Counted from the stretch's first letter, positions 8,875 through 17,036 are shown. The stretch is 27,674 nucleotides of DNA from Chara braunii (GCA_003427395.1 BFEA01000352.1:1095330-1123003), one strand, 5' to 3'. Translations and numbers: made by a program. The notes: a model not told the origin generated them from the sequence alone.

Positions 8875-9045
8875 TCATTCGGGCGGGATTGAATTTTCTA
8901 GCAATCTAAGTTTTCTCCTGCTTTGATGATTTCCTTCCTTCTCATAATCTCCTCCTCCTTCTTTTCCTCCTTTCCTCTGACTCCCTTCTTCTTTTTTCCT
9001 CCTTACTTTTTTTTTTTTTTCGCTTTCTTTTTCTTTTCCTTTTTG
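8875..9045. repeat. Polypyrimidine tract
   Basis: Mostly CTT/CCT/TTTT on the plus strand (GAA/GGA-rich on minus), densest at 8930-9040. A minus-strand 69-codon ORF of Lys/Glu is an artefact of this tract. Such a tract can form triplex DNA in principle. Confidence 0.8.
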
Positions 9046-10088
9046 TGATCTTACGCAAAGCGTCTCTTGCTCGTGTTGTTGCATGAATGGTAGTCAACGC
9101 ATCTCGATTGTTCTTAACTACTGTATTCTCGTATGTATGATCATCGGACTGACCATCTCGTTCCTTGCTATGCGCATCTAATCGAAAATCTGGCCGTCTC
9201 TCGTAAAATCCTGAATGGATTGATAGTAGCTTCGAAATTAGGACATATGACTGCGTGCTCTTGAAAGATATATCCCACCCTTATTCGTAGAGAAACACGC
9301 CCGAGAATGTCAAGTGATAGCATTAAGTTTTTCCCCCGTTCCCCCTTTTTTGAGCACAAAAAATAATACGTGTCTGCACAGTATGTTGAAACCATATTGC
9401 TCCTACGATGCTTATGGATTCATCACGCGAATACGTGTGGGAGTTGCACTTATAGCTTGTTCTCTTCTGTCATACTTCTCTCTCGCCTTTAATGGCAGCA
9501 ATACAAGTTTTTAGCGAAAAGAAAGGGTAGATCGAAGTTTATTAGTGTGATTCTTTTCAACGTTTTCCAAACCTTGTCGTTGCATCTTCTCAATTATTCT
9601 TTTTGATCAGCATTCCTAGCCTCGTCTCAAGCATGCACCAAACTGGAGATCATGGCACCCACTGACGAATCACACCACCTAAAACACTTAGCCAACTCTG
9701 AGCGCAGGCGGTGTCCACGTCAGCATGCCGGATCCGCTGACCACCCTAGGCAGCGGTTAACCAGTCTGGCACAACTAGTATAATAGTTAATACTGACTTT
9801 TAATCCGAAAAGATAACGGCCTAGCATCAGATCAGAATCAACCCCCGCTGTGCCCCGGAACCACACGTAAACCTTGCCATAAAATGTTGTATAAGTGCCA
9901 ATAAAGGAACGCCTTTTTAATACGACAACAAGGCCCATAGAACCGTTTTTTCCAAAAAAGAACCCCTAGAGCTCTCTATTTTCCGAAGAATCCCCGCATC
10001 GCGTTTGCAGCATTCGTCTCCTGCCAGAGCTCCACAGTGTGTCGGCCAAGCTAGTGCCGGAGCCCAACCATCCAAAGTTTCGAAACGT
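9046..10088. other. No gene supported
   Basis: Mixed AT-rich sequence with ORFs of at most 75 codons in conflicting frames. A 6-bp inverted repeat CCGCTG/CAGCGG lies near 9735-9757. No RNA gene or repeat was recognised. Confidence 0.4.
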
Positions 10089-10282
10089 GGCATGGCGTGC
10101 GTATTGTGCACACACCCAAAACACACACACACATACACGTGTAGTAGTGTATATTTCCATGTTCTAGAGGAATATTCATTCGATTTTGCTCATCCTATCG
10201 ATGAAAGTAGCGTGAGGCCAGCCGGGGTGTTGGATACCTACCTGTTGGCTAGTGCGTTGCTCATCCTATCGATGGAAGTATC
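10089..10282. repeat. Truncated leading copy of the 1-kb tandem unit
   Basis: A short CA stretch is followed by the dispersed repeat in reverse orientation (10141-10214): GTAGTAGTG, CGATTTTGCTCATCCTATCG, then AGTAGCGTGAGGCCAGCC. This is the same arrangement as in the full tandem units. A second partial piece, TGCTCATCCTATCGATGGAAG, follows at about 10257-10277. Confidence 0.6.
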
Positions 10283-10314
10283 ATCTCTCTCTCTCTCTCA
10301 TTCTCTCTCTCTCT

Positions 10315-10367
<53 letters not shown>
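10283..10367. repeat. (CT)n microsatellite
   Basis: About 85 bp of CT repeat with two short interruptions. The long ORFs that run through it are repeat artefacts. Confidence 0.97.
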
Positions 10368-10371
<4 letters not shown>

Positions 10372-10486
10372 ACTTACAACAACCAACTGTGGCCGCGAGA
10401 GCAAAGGCCCACGGTCAGAAAGGCCGGCTCGCGAGGGACATGGAAAGAAGTAAGAAAATGGGGCCGCCATGCTATCTCGCTTCCCG

Positions 10487-10510
<24 letters not shown>
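10487..10510. repeat. (TC)n microsatellite of tandem unit 1
   Basis: A TC run directly joined to the CA run that follows. The same TC start after GAAGTAAG...CCGCCATGCTATCTC occurs in unit 2. Confidence 0.95.
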
Positions 10511-10570
<60 letters not shown>

Positions 10571-10639
10571 ACACATACACAAACACAAACACACGCACAA
10601 ACACACAAACACACACATTGTCATACACACACAATGCAT

Positions 10640-10698
<59 letters not shown>
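10511..10698. repeat. (CA)n microsatellite, interrupted
   Basis: Two long CA runs separated by an imperfect stretch with AAACA, TCATACACACA and ATGCATG interruptions. The region creates long His/Thr or Cys/Val ORFs in several frames, none biological. Confidence 0.97.
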
Positions 10699-10700
<2 letters not shown>

Positions 10701-10778
10701 AGTGTGGCAATGTACATTTTCATATTATGAAGGTAGATTCCTTTAATTTTGCTCATCCTATCGATGACAGTAGCGTGA
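10699..10778 (-). repeat. Short dispersed repeat, copy in tandem unit 1
   Basis: It follows the CA microsatellite directly and holds TTTTGCTCATCCTATCGATG then AGTAGCGTGAAG. It is the reverse complement of the copies at 17442 and 17564. Confidence 0.75.
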
Positions 10779-11435
10779 AGTCAACCGTCGGTGTGAGGGC
10801 CCATGGGACCTGTGGGTCCCGAAACAAATTCTGACCCTTGAGAAATGGTATACGGCGGAAATGTGCATGATAGAGAAATCAGGAGGCAAGAGAAATAGGA
10901 AGGATGGAGGGCTAAGACATGAGTTTTGGGGCCTAGGGACCTAGAGAATGCCTTGGGCCGCCGAAACCACTGAACCAAGAATAAGATTAGTAGAATAGCA
11001 AGTGGCAAAGGGCCGAGAAAGAATAGTAAAGGCGGCCCTTCTTCTCAAAAGAAGGAGGGCCACCGGGAAAAACAATTCCCTATGTTGAGCGGTGCAGGAT
11101 GAAGGGACCCAACGACGTCAAGAAAATAAGTGACAAGACGTGGACGTATGGGAGCGTAGCACGGGGCCAAGAAGGCCACTTGAATTCGGCATGGTAAGGG
11201 CCCAAGGAACCGTGAACTAGGCAAGCGGGACGCAACGGACTACAAGAGAATACTGAGACCATGAGAAGGCTAGCCTTGACGACTGCAATACGCTAGAAAA
11301 CAAGGGTCTCAACATGGGGGCCACTTACTGCAACCAACTGTGTCCGCAAGAGCAAAGGCCCGCGGTTGGAAAGACCGGCGCGCGAGGGACATGGAAAGAG
11401 TAAGGAAATGGGGCCGCCATGCTATCTCAATTCCC

Positions 11436-11436
<1 letters not shown>

Positions 11437-11489
<53 letters not shown>
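11437..11489. repeat. (TC)n microsatellite running into the gap
   Basis: An uninterrupted TC run that stops at the first N. Confidence 0.95.
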
Positions 11490-11718
11490 NNNNNNNNNNN
11501 NNNNNNNNNNNNNNNNNNNNNNNNNNNNNNNNNNNNNNNNNNNNNNNNNNNNNNNNNNNNNNNNNNNNNNNNNNNNNNNNNNNNNNNNNNNNNNNNNNNN
11601 NNNNNNNNNNNNNNNNNNNNNNNNNNNNNNNNNNNNNNNNNNNNNNNNNNNNNNNNNNNNNNNNNNNNNNNNNNNNNNNNNNNNNNNNNNNNNNNNNNNN
11701 NNNNNNNNNNNNNNNNNN
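11490..11718. other. Assembly gap (229 N)
   Basis: A run of N flanked by TC on the left and CA on the right. By comparison with unit 1 the missing DNA is most likely TC/CA microsatellite; its true length is unknown. Confidence 0.98.
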
Positions 11719-11740
11719 CACACACACACACACACACACA

Positions 11741-11820
11741 TAAGTGTGACAATGTATATTTTAATGTTATGAAGGTAGATTCATTCGATTTTTCTCATCC
11801 TATCAATGAAAGTGGCGTGA
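11741..11820 (-). repeat. Short dispersed repeat, copy in tandem unit 2
   Basis: It follows a short CA run and keeps the TTTCTCATCCTATCAATG and AGTGGCGTGAAGCCAGCC landmarks. Diverged from unit 1 by scattered substitutions. Confidence 0.75.
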
Positions 11821-12352
11821 AGCCAGCCGCCGGTGTCAGGACATGTGGGTCCCGAAACAAATCCTGACCCTCGAGAGATGGTATACGACGGAAATGTGCA
11901 CGACAGAGAAATCACGAGGCAAGAGAAATAAGAAGGATGGAGGGCTAAGGCATGAGTGTCAGCGCCTAGGGGCCTAGAGAATGACATGAGTTGTCGAAAC
12001 CACTGGACCAAGAATAAGATGAGTAAAATAGCAAGCGACAAAGGGCCGCAAGGGAATAGTAAAGGCGACCCTCCTTCTCAAAAGAAGGAGGACTATCGGG
12101 AAAAACAATTCCCTGCGATGAGCGCTGCAGGATGAAGGTACCCAACAACGTCAAGAAAATAAGTGACAATACGTGGGCGCATGGGAACGTAGCACGGGGC
12201 CAAGAAGGTCACTTGAATTCGGCATGGTAAGGGTCCAAGGAACCGTGAACTAAGCAAGCGGGATGTAGCGGACTACAAGAGAATACTGTGACCATGAGAA
12301 TGAGAGTCTTGACGGTTGCAAGACGCTAGAAAACAAGGGTCTCAACATAGGG

Positions 12353-12458
12353 GCCACTTACGGCAACCAACTGTGGCCCCAAGAGCAAAGGTCCACGACC
12401 GGAAAAACCGGCACGCGAGGGACATGGAGAGAAGTAAGCAAATGGGGCCGCCAAGAGG
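12353..12458. repeat. 1-kb tandem repeat, truncated unit 3
   Basis: Only the first 100 bp or so of the unit is present, ending at GGGGCCGCCA. Unrelated sequence begins there, so the tandem array ends before its microsatellite. Confidence 0.8.
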
Positions 12459-12542
12459 TGGAAAACGTCAAGAGAGAGCGGAACACCATGAGGAAAGATG
12501 TTGAGGACCGTATGAGACTAAGTAAAAATAATGGTATTTTTG

Positions 12543-12650
12543 GACAAGTGTCGGCGGGACCACCGGCGGGAGAAGTGTCGGGGACTAGCGCGAGACCAGT
12601 GCAAGTGGGACAAGTGTCGGGGACAAGCGCGGGACAAGTAACAGGGACTT
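12543..12650. repeat. Degenerate GGGACAAGTGTCGG minisatellite
   Basis: AAGTGTCGG recurs at 12546, 12573 and 12612, interleaved with GGGAC, CAAGCGCGGGAC and similar pieces. Period is irregular (27 and 39 bp). Confidence 0.55.
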
Positions 12651-12663
12651 GTGATGTCACAAG
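12648..12663. repeat. Stem-loop CTTGTGA/TCACAAG
   Basis: Seven-base perfect arms around TG. Confidence 0.6.
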
Positions 12664-12740
12664 GAAAAATTGTGAAAAAAATATTTAAAGCAAGGTGCTC
12701 TCCGTTAAGATCAAGATCTGACCGACCAAAAATATTAGCA

Positions 12741-12762
12741 CCACTAGTGCAAACACTAGTGG
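12741..12762. repeat. Stem-loop CCACTAGTG/CACTAGTGG
   Basis: Nine-base perfect arms with a CAAA loop. Confidence 0.75.
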
Positions 12763-12836
12763 AAACAAACGGGAAAACTAAAGAGAAAAGAAAGCAAAAA
12801 AAAAAAAAGGGAAGAGGAATCATGCAAAAAATAGGC

Positions 12837-12855
12837 CTCCAAGAGAAAATTGGAG
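12837..12855. repeat. Stem-loop CTCCAA/TTGGAG
   Basis: Six-base perfect arms and a 7-base purine loop; weak by itself. Confidence 0.4.
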
Positions 12856-13059
12856 TAGGAAGGGCCACGGTTTGAAGGAAAAATAGGCAAGATGAGGCTA
12901 CCATGGTCATTGGGGAACCATAGTTGCAGTCCCAGAAATAACGGACCACACCTTGGGCATAGGAAAGGCTAAAACCAAGAAGAAGGGCCTAGATAGGGTC
13001 AGCTAGTTGACACTTGACATGCTAGAAAAAGAAAGANAAAAAAAAAAAAAAAAAAGAAA

Positions 13060-13170
13060 AAAAGTGGGAGAATAAGACAAGAGGAGTGAGAGGGAGTGAG
13101 GGAGTTGGTCGTCAGTAGGGACTCACACAAGTAGGGACTGACAGGTTCCAACTATTCAGATTTGGAGGGA
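13060..13170. repeat. Diverged direct repeat, first copy
   Basis: A purine-rich run, then GGTCGTCAGTAGGGACT, a further AGTAGGGACTGACAGG and CAGATTTGGAGGG. The same order recurs at about 14270-14370. The distance of about 1.2 kb and weak identity leave its nature open: an internal duplication or remnant terminal repeats. Confidence 0.5.
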
Positions 13171-13270
13171 AAAAATAAAATAAAAGAAAAGAAAAGAAAG
13201 AATAACACTAATGATAAAAAAAATCATTTGGGGAGATACATCTGTGGTAAGATACATCCTGGGATATATC

Positions 13271-13341
13271 GGTTGCAAAGTATCTTGATTGTCTTTAGAT
13301 TTTGCAGAGAAAATCAAAGAAAATCAAGGCCTCTTGCAACC
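13271..13341. ncRNA. Precursor-miRNA-like imperfect hairpin
   Basis: A 71-nt sequence folds by eye into one long arm. GGTTGCAA pairs with TTGCAACC, then comes a 5x5 internal loop. CTTGATT pairs with AATCAAG, one mismatch follows, TCTTT pairs with AAAGA, an A is bulged, and GATTTT pairs with AAAATC around a GCAGAG loop. That is 26 base pairs in total. The shape resembles a small-RNA precursor or a miniature inverted-repeat element, and could be either or neither. No promoter is evident, and AT-rich arms make chance pairing easier. Confidence 0.3.
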
Positions 13342-13614
13342 AAGATACAACGGATTGCAAAGGGAGAGGAGAATACATGTTGTGGTACATCCGGAGCCAA
13401 CATTGAGCCCGAATGCACTTGGAAATTAACCGTTTCTTTTTGTTTCAGTTTGGGGCAAGTTGTGGGGCAATGAGACTTGGAAAAAAAAAGACCTTGACAC
13501 AACCAAAACACAAGAAAAAGTGTCTTGGGCTTGGGCAAATGGAGACGGTAAATGGTGACCGCGATACGAAAATATTCACGGCACTTGAGGCACATGAGAG
13601 GGGGAGATTGAGAT

Positions 13615-13640
13615 TATCGGGGACAAGGAAGCCCCAGATA
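13615..13640. repeat. Stem-loop TATCGGGG/CCCC-A-GATA
   Basis: Eight pairs with one bulged A and a 9-base loop. Confidence 0.45.
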
Positions 13641-13837
13641 AAAATGGGACGTCACCGGGAACGATGTCGAGGACTAGATGAACCCAAATAAAAATAATTG
13701 AAGATTGGGACATGCATCGGCGAGACTGTTGCGAAGACTAGAAAATGAGACGAACATCGAAAGAATGGTGAGAACTTGAATGTACCAAGGGAACCATGAG
13801 TCAGCAAAAGGCGTGAATATGCAAAACAAGTGGCGCT

Positions 13838-13849
13838 GTCAAGCTTGAC
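13838..13849. repeat. Palindrome GTCAAGCTTGAC
   Basis: A perfect 12-bp palindrome in the hairpin-dense block. Confidence 0.5.
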
Positions 13850-14081
13850 GGTGAAAAATATGCCACTGTTCGTGCAAAAACTGAATGGATCAAGGGAGAG
13901 GGTGCTAGGAGATAAAAAGGAGAGGAAAAGGGTGAGGGGAGGACTGTCCAAAAGTTCGAGATATTACGGACTAGCAAGGCATAAGAAAATAGAGCCCCAA
14001 AGAGCTTTATGTAGAATACAGGCTGCTAAGGAAAAATTGGAGCAAAAGGGGACTCAAAATTGAGAAAACGAAGGCAAAATG

Positions 14082-14105
14082 AAACCCCCACGAGTATGGG
14101 GGTTT
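14082..14105. repeat. Stem-loop AAACCCCCA/TGGGGGTTT
   Basis: Nine-base perfect arms, 6-base loop, followed by TTAATATTG. It resembles a bacterial terminator in outline but is one of many hairpins here. Confidence 0.7.
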
Positions 14106-14129
14106 TAATATTGTGATATGAGATACAAC

Positions 14130-14156
14130 GGTCAAATGCTGGGTGAGAATTTGACC
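14130..14156. repeat. Stem-loop GGTCAAAT/ATTTGACC
   Basis: Eight-base perfect arms with an 11-base loop. Confidence 0.65.
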
Positions 14157-14269
14157 ATCAATGTGGATCAAAGACCTAGAAAAATAGTTCACAGCTGCTT
14201 GACACCTATCACAACAGAATTAAAAGAAAAAAAGAGAAAAATGAGAGAAAAAGGAGGGAGAATGAGACA

Positions 14270-14370
14270 AAAGGGGAGAAAAGGGTGGAGGAGAATCTGT
14301 CGGTCAATTGGGACTGACACAGTAGTGATTGGCAGGTCCCTACTGTGGTCCCATCCCTCTAGATTTGGTG
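14270..14370. repeat. Diverged direct repeat, second copy
   Basis: It mirrors 13060-13170 with GGTCAATTGGGACTGACAC, GCAGGTCCCTACTG and CTCTAGATTTGG. It includes a strong stem-loop at 14310-14352: GGGAC and CACAGTAG pair with CTACTGTG and GTCCC, with a TGA bulge and a 14-base loop. Confidence 0.55.
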
Positions 14371-14555
14371 AAGGATATCCGAATTGCAGAGATAAGACCC
14401 TTGGGGTATTATCTCAACAATAAATGAATAAAAAAAAAGCAAAAATGAGAGAAAAAACAAAAAGGAGTTTACCGTTTTTTTTTTGGACTACGGATCTGAG
14501 ATCAGATCTTATGGGGGAGAGCATATGGCCGTTTTTTGTGGGGTCAACTCAAATG

Positions 14556-14577
14556 GCCAACTCCGGAATGAGTTGGC
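14556..14577. repeat. Stem-loop GCCAACTC/GAGTTGGC
   Basis: Eight-base perfect arms, CGGAAT loop. First of a run of hairpins up to 14993. Confidence 0.75.
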
Positions 14578-14620
14578 AGCCCCAAATGGAAAAGAACAAA
14601 ATAGGGAAAAAAACAAAATC

Positions 14621-14653
14621 GTGCATTTGACCCCTAAAGAGGGTCAGATGCAC
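14621..14653. repeat. 13-pair stem-loop GTGCATTTGACCC/GGGTCAGATGCAC
   Basis: Twelve Watson-Crick pairs and one T.G pair around CTAAAGA. One of the strongest stems in the window. Confidence 0.85.
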
Positions 14654-14730
14654 AAAAAAATAAAAAAATGAGCCTTTGGGCTTAAAATTGAAACAAGGAC
14701 CACTTGGGTGTAGCTCGGAATATTGCTTGT

Positions 14731-14753
14731 CTTGGATCTCAGCCAGATCCAAG
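14731..14753. repeat. Stem-loop CTTGGATCT/AGATCCAAG
   Basis: Nine-base perfect arms, CAGCC loop. Confidence 0.8.
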
Positions 14754-14764
14754 GTTAAGATAGC

Positions 14765-14790
14765 ACCGAGGCATGAGAAAATACCTCGGT
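14765..14790. repeat. Stem-loop ACCGAGG/CCTCGGT
   Basis: Seven-base perfect arms, 12-base A-rich loop. Confidence 0.65.
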
Positions 14791-14822
14791 CTACCCAAAA
14801 TGGGGTAGAATCAGAAAAATCG

Positions 14823-14849
14823 AGAAAAAGGCTCACAAGGCCTTTTTCT
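14823..14849. repeat. Stem-loop AGAAAAAGGC/GCCTTTTTCT
   Basis: Ten-base perfect arms, TCACAAG loop. Confidence 0.8.
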
Positions 14850-14934
14850 TTCAAGTGAGGTTGCCCCTCGGGCATTTGGACTCAAGGGGGAAGCATTTGA
14901 AAATAAAAAAGAGGCTTGAGGAGGCCCAAAGGGA

Positions 14935-14963
14935 AGTCCGAGTTGGTACCAACCACTCGGACT
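14935..14963. repeat. Stem-loop AGTCCGAGT/ACTCGGACT with inner palindrome
   Basis: Nine-base perfect arms. The interior also contains TTGGTACCAA, itself a perfect palindrome, so two folds compete. Confidence 0.8.
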
Positions 14964-14969
14964 GCATGT

Positions 14970-14993
14970 ACTTGGCCAAAATGAGGCCCAAGT
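14970..14993. repeat. Stem-loop ACTTGG/CCAAGT
   Basis: Six perfect pairs, extendable by CC/GG with one bulged base. Weaker than its neighbours. Confidence 0.45.
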
Positions 14994-15135
14994 GCCCCTG
15001 GAGAGGTCGAGTAGTGAAAATTGGTTATGGGGGTACCTCGGTTCACTTTGAAGCATATGAGGAGGCCCATGGGCTGACTGGTGTGCTAGTTTCAACCTAC
15101 ATAAGCTGAGGGAGAAATCCGCTGTCAGAGCAAAC

Positions 15136-15149
15136 ACCCTTACAAGGGT
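15136..15149. repeat. Palindrome ACCCTT-AC-AAGGGT
   Basis: It shares its stem and the following ATTCGC-like flank with the element at 7841-7858. Confidence 0.5.
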
Positions 15150-15350
15150 ATTCGCTTATGTTTTTGCATTCGGTGCAGGATCGACGCCGGTTACCATACC
15201 AGAAACAACCTGTAGTGAAAAGTAAGAATTTTTTGCATGATACCATGAAGCAATTTCTTGACCATTGAGGACGAGGTCGCTAGGTGATCATATGCCGTGA
15301 TACGCCGTGTACGAAAAACAAGTAAAGGTTAGTAAAAATTAAAAGTCTTC

Positions 15351-15412
15351 GACCTCAAAGGTCAGAGGATTGAAAGGAAAACAAGAAAAAGGTCGCGTGG
15401 TATGAGGCGACC
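15351..15412. repeat. Two small stem-loops
   Basis: GACCT/AGGTC with a 3-base loop (15351-15363), and GGTCGC/GCGACC with a 10-base loop (15391-15412). Each is modest alone. Confidence 0.4.
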
Positions 15413-15552
15413 ACAGTCTAAATCAGTAAAAGGTTCAGGCGGTAACGGAAAAGCGAATTAGATCGAGTTCAGAGGCATCAGACCGACCGGTATGGAAGAA
15501 CCTGCGGATCGCGCCACCGTAAAATTGAAAGCAGACTAAAAGAATAATATGA

Positions 15553-15574
15553 GCCCTGGCCGTGTGGCCAGGGC
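15553..15574. repeat. Stem-loop GCCCTGGCC/GGCCAGGGC
   Basis: Nine-base perfect, GC-rich arms with a GTGT loop; a very stable hairpin if transcribed. About 30 bp downstream, AGTGGCGAC (15605-15613) faintly recalls retrotransposon primer binding sites that begin TGGCGAC, but the rest does not match. Confidence 0.75.
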
Positions 15575-15600
15575 AACCAATCGAAACGTGCTACCACCAC

Positions 15601-15812
15601 ACCAAGTGGCGACGGTCGGTGTTGGGCCTCTAAAAATGCCAACTGTTGTCTTCCTTTGCGCGGCCTCGAGTGTCGGGCACATCTACCTCTACTTCGTGTG
15701 ATACCGATCTATTTGCTACTTGAGTATTTTTCACTGCTCAGAAGTGTCGCAGACCTTTTTCCCCGCTACTTGAGTGTTTTCCCCGCCGCGACCCTTAATG
15801 TCACAATCGCAG
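15601..15812 (+). other. Possible untranslated leader ending in a splice-donor-like site
   Basis: Non-coding sequence in which GCTACTTGAGTRTTTT occurs twice (about 15714 and 15762). It ends at CAG|GTAAGTACC, an excellent match to a eukaryotic 5' splice site. No TATA box is clear upstream. Confidence 0.25.
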
Positions 15813-16387
15813 GTAAGTACCGGTCCCTCGGGCCTTCCAGTCAATCAAGCGCCCTTGTCGGTCACACACGCACTCTAGCCGACAAACACTCAGCCGGGCG
15901 TACTGACCAACAAGTGTACATACGCATAGAAATGGTATCGGGTCACTGGACGGATTGAGCCCACTACTCTATATACACCTGAGAAGTTCCTCTTCTAATC
16001 GAAGTAAGAGAGCTAGCTCAGTAGGTTTCGAAGTTGACTGCTAAGATACATATATGAGGATCGAATTACCCGACCCCTGAGCTAGTTCCTTTTGTCAAGG
16101 AGCTCCACAACGCTTTCACCCGGGCTCAATCGGTCGGGGCTCGATCTCGTGCCCTAGTTATTAGAAGTTAGTAGGTAGTTGATGTTTTTCGACTCTGTTG
16201 GGCTACGTACATGACAAGTGGCATGAGCAGTTAGTTTGTTAGTTCGTATTTAGTTATTTTTTCTTTATTTATTTTGTTTACACTGTTATAGTTATATTCT
16301 TATTTATTGCTATTTCTTTATTTATTTATATTTTTTTTCTATTTTTATTTTTATTTCGCCTATTACAATTTCGACTCCATACTGTAG
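15813..16387 (+). other. Candidate GT-AG intron
   Basis: The stretch starts GTAAGTACC and ends in a T-rich region followed by ATACTGTAG, immediately before an ATG-initiated ORF at 16394. The T-richness at 16240-16370 suits a plant-type intron 3' part. This is inference from splice signals only; no spliced transcript or protein homology supports it. Confidence 0.25.
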
Positions 16388-16393
16388 ATTCAT

Positions 16394-16672
16394 ATGGACG
16401 GATCTGCACCAAAGTCACGGGCAGATTCAGTCTCGAAAAAAGTCACTGCCTGTATGCCACGACTAAAGACTGGTCGAGTCCGCGGACAACACAATCAAAA
16501 TCTTACGCACGACCAACAGGTGTTAGAAGAGACTGGACAAGACCGCAAAGTCAAGGTGGGGATCAGAGGAAGCAGGGAGCAGCGCAAGAAAGGGGGAGGC
16601 GGGATGGAGCCCAGGAGGGAAGAAGGGCGAGCGAGGGAGAAGAGGAACGCAGCCTGGAGGAGAGAGAAATGA
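16394..16672 (+). CDS. Doubtful short basic ORF
   Basis: A 92-residue ORF beginning in CATATGGACGG context. The first half is Lys/Arg/Gln-rich without a domain; the second half runs into the purine-rich repeat and becomes Glu/Arg/Gly-rich. Placement after a candidate intron resembles a gag start in a retroelement leader, but no gag, protease or zinc knuckle follows. Most likely not a functional gene. Confidence 0.15.
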   Translation: MDGSAPKSRADSVSKKVTACMPRLKTGRVRGQHNQNLTHDQQVLEETGQDRKVKVGIRGSREQRKKGGGGMEPRREEGRAREKRNAAWRREK

Positions 16673-16922
16673 GGCGTGTAGGAAGTAGAAGAAGAAGGAG
16701 AAGAAGAGAAAGAAGACGAAGAAGAAGGAGAAGAAGAGAAAGAAGACGAAGAAGAAGGAGAAAAAAGAGCAATGAGGGGGGGATCGGGCAAAGGTAACGC
16801 AAGTTGGCAGAGAATGCGCGCGAGAAGAAAAGCGAGCGGGAGCGGGGAAAGATATTACGAGTTGGCAGAAAAGTGCGCGCGGGAAGAAAGGCACGCGGGG
16901 GGCGGGTAGAAGTAGAACGCAG

Positions 16923-16954
<32 letters not shown>

Positions 16955-17036
16955 AAGAAGAAGAAGAAGAAGAAGAAGAAGAAGAATAGGAAGAAGAAGG
17001 AGAAGAAGAAAAGAAGAGAGAGGATGGGAAGAACAA
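16560..17036. repeat. Purine-rich GAA/GAAGAC repeat region
   Basis: It contains a period of about 42 bp near 16684-16765 (GAAGAAGGAGAAGAAGAG followed by AAAGAAGACGAA). A near-pure (GAA)n run occupies 16925-16986. Two partly similar pieces, with AGTTGGCAGA, GTGCGCGC/ATGCGCGC and GAAGAAA, lie between (16800-16830 and 16858-16890). Minus-strand Ser/Leu/Phe ORFs are artefacts. Confidence 0.85.

Larger units (their letters stand above)
10370..11322. repeat. 1-kb tandem repeat, unit 1
   Basis: It begins CCACTTAC..CAACCAACTGTG, like unit 2 (11323) and the partial unit 3 (12353). Contents in order: GAGGGACATGGAAAG and GGGGCCGCCATGCTATCTC, a TC/CA microsatellite, the dispersed repeat, then about 560 bp of purine-rich unique-looking sequence. 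A 12-bp hairpin with a CAAA loop (GGCCCTTCTTCT/AGAAGGAGGGCC, one G.T pair) lies at 11034-11061. A minus-strand 75-codon ORF with a hydrophobic start at 10781-11008 has a diverged counterpart in unit 2, but the repeat itself explains that. Confidence 0.85.
11323..12352. repeat. 1-kb tandem repeat, unit 2 (contains gap)
   Basis: Second full copy, about 1,030 bp including the N gap. The order of parts is the same as unit 1. The hairpin matching 11034-11061 is at 12070-12091, where CCTCCTTCT pairs perfectly with AGAAGGAGG around the same CAAA loop. Its G.T pair in unit 1 is a C-G pair here. Confidence 0.85.
12459..15600. other. Purine-rich, hairpin-dense non-coding block
   Basis: About 3.1 kb rich in A and G on the plus strand, with many short ORFs in conflicting frames and no recognisable protein domain. 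It carries an unusual number of perfect or near-perfect stem-loops, listed separately. Purine runs occur near 12780-12810, 13028-13062, 13165-13205 and 14220-14280. The block may be a long LTR or non-autonomous repeat; no terminal boundary was found. Confidence 0.55.

Noticed and set aside
10005-10730. Longest plus-strand ORF (241 codons) and its overlapping companions
   Set aside because: It is carried by CT and CA microsatellites and codes for Ser-Leu and Thr-His runs; all frames are open there.
11309-11867. Several ORFs of over 100 codons around 11.3-11.9 kb
   Set aside because: They span the N gap, so most residues are unknown, and the rest is dinucleotide repeat.
10781-12041. Pair of similar minus-strand ORFs with a hydrophobic N-terminus (10781-11008 and 11781-12041)
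   Set aside because: Similarity follows from the tandem repeat; residue changes are frequent and the frames end at different places.
14082-14105. Rho-independent terminator
   Set aside because: The hairpin has a short T stretch after it, but it is one of many similar stems in a eukaryotic non-coding block with no gene upstream.
15605-15625. Retrotransposon primer binding site starting TGGCGAC
   Set aside because: Only about seven bases match the usual pattern and no LTR end or second LTR can be placed beside it.
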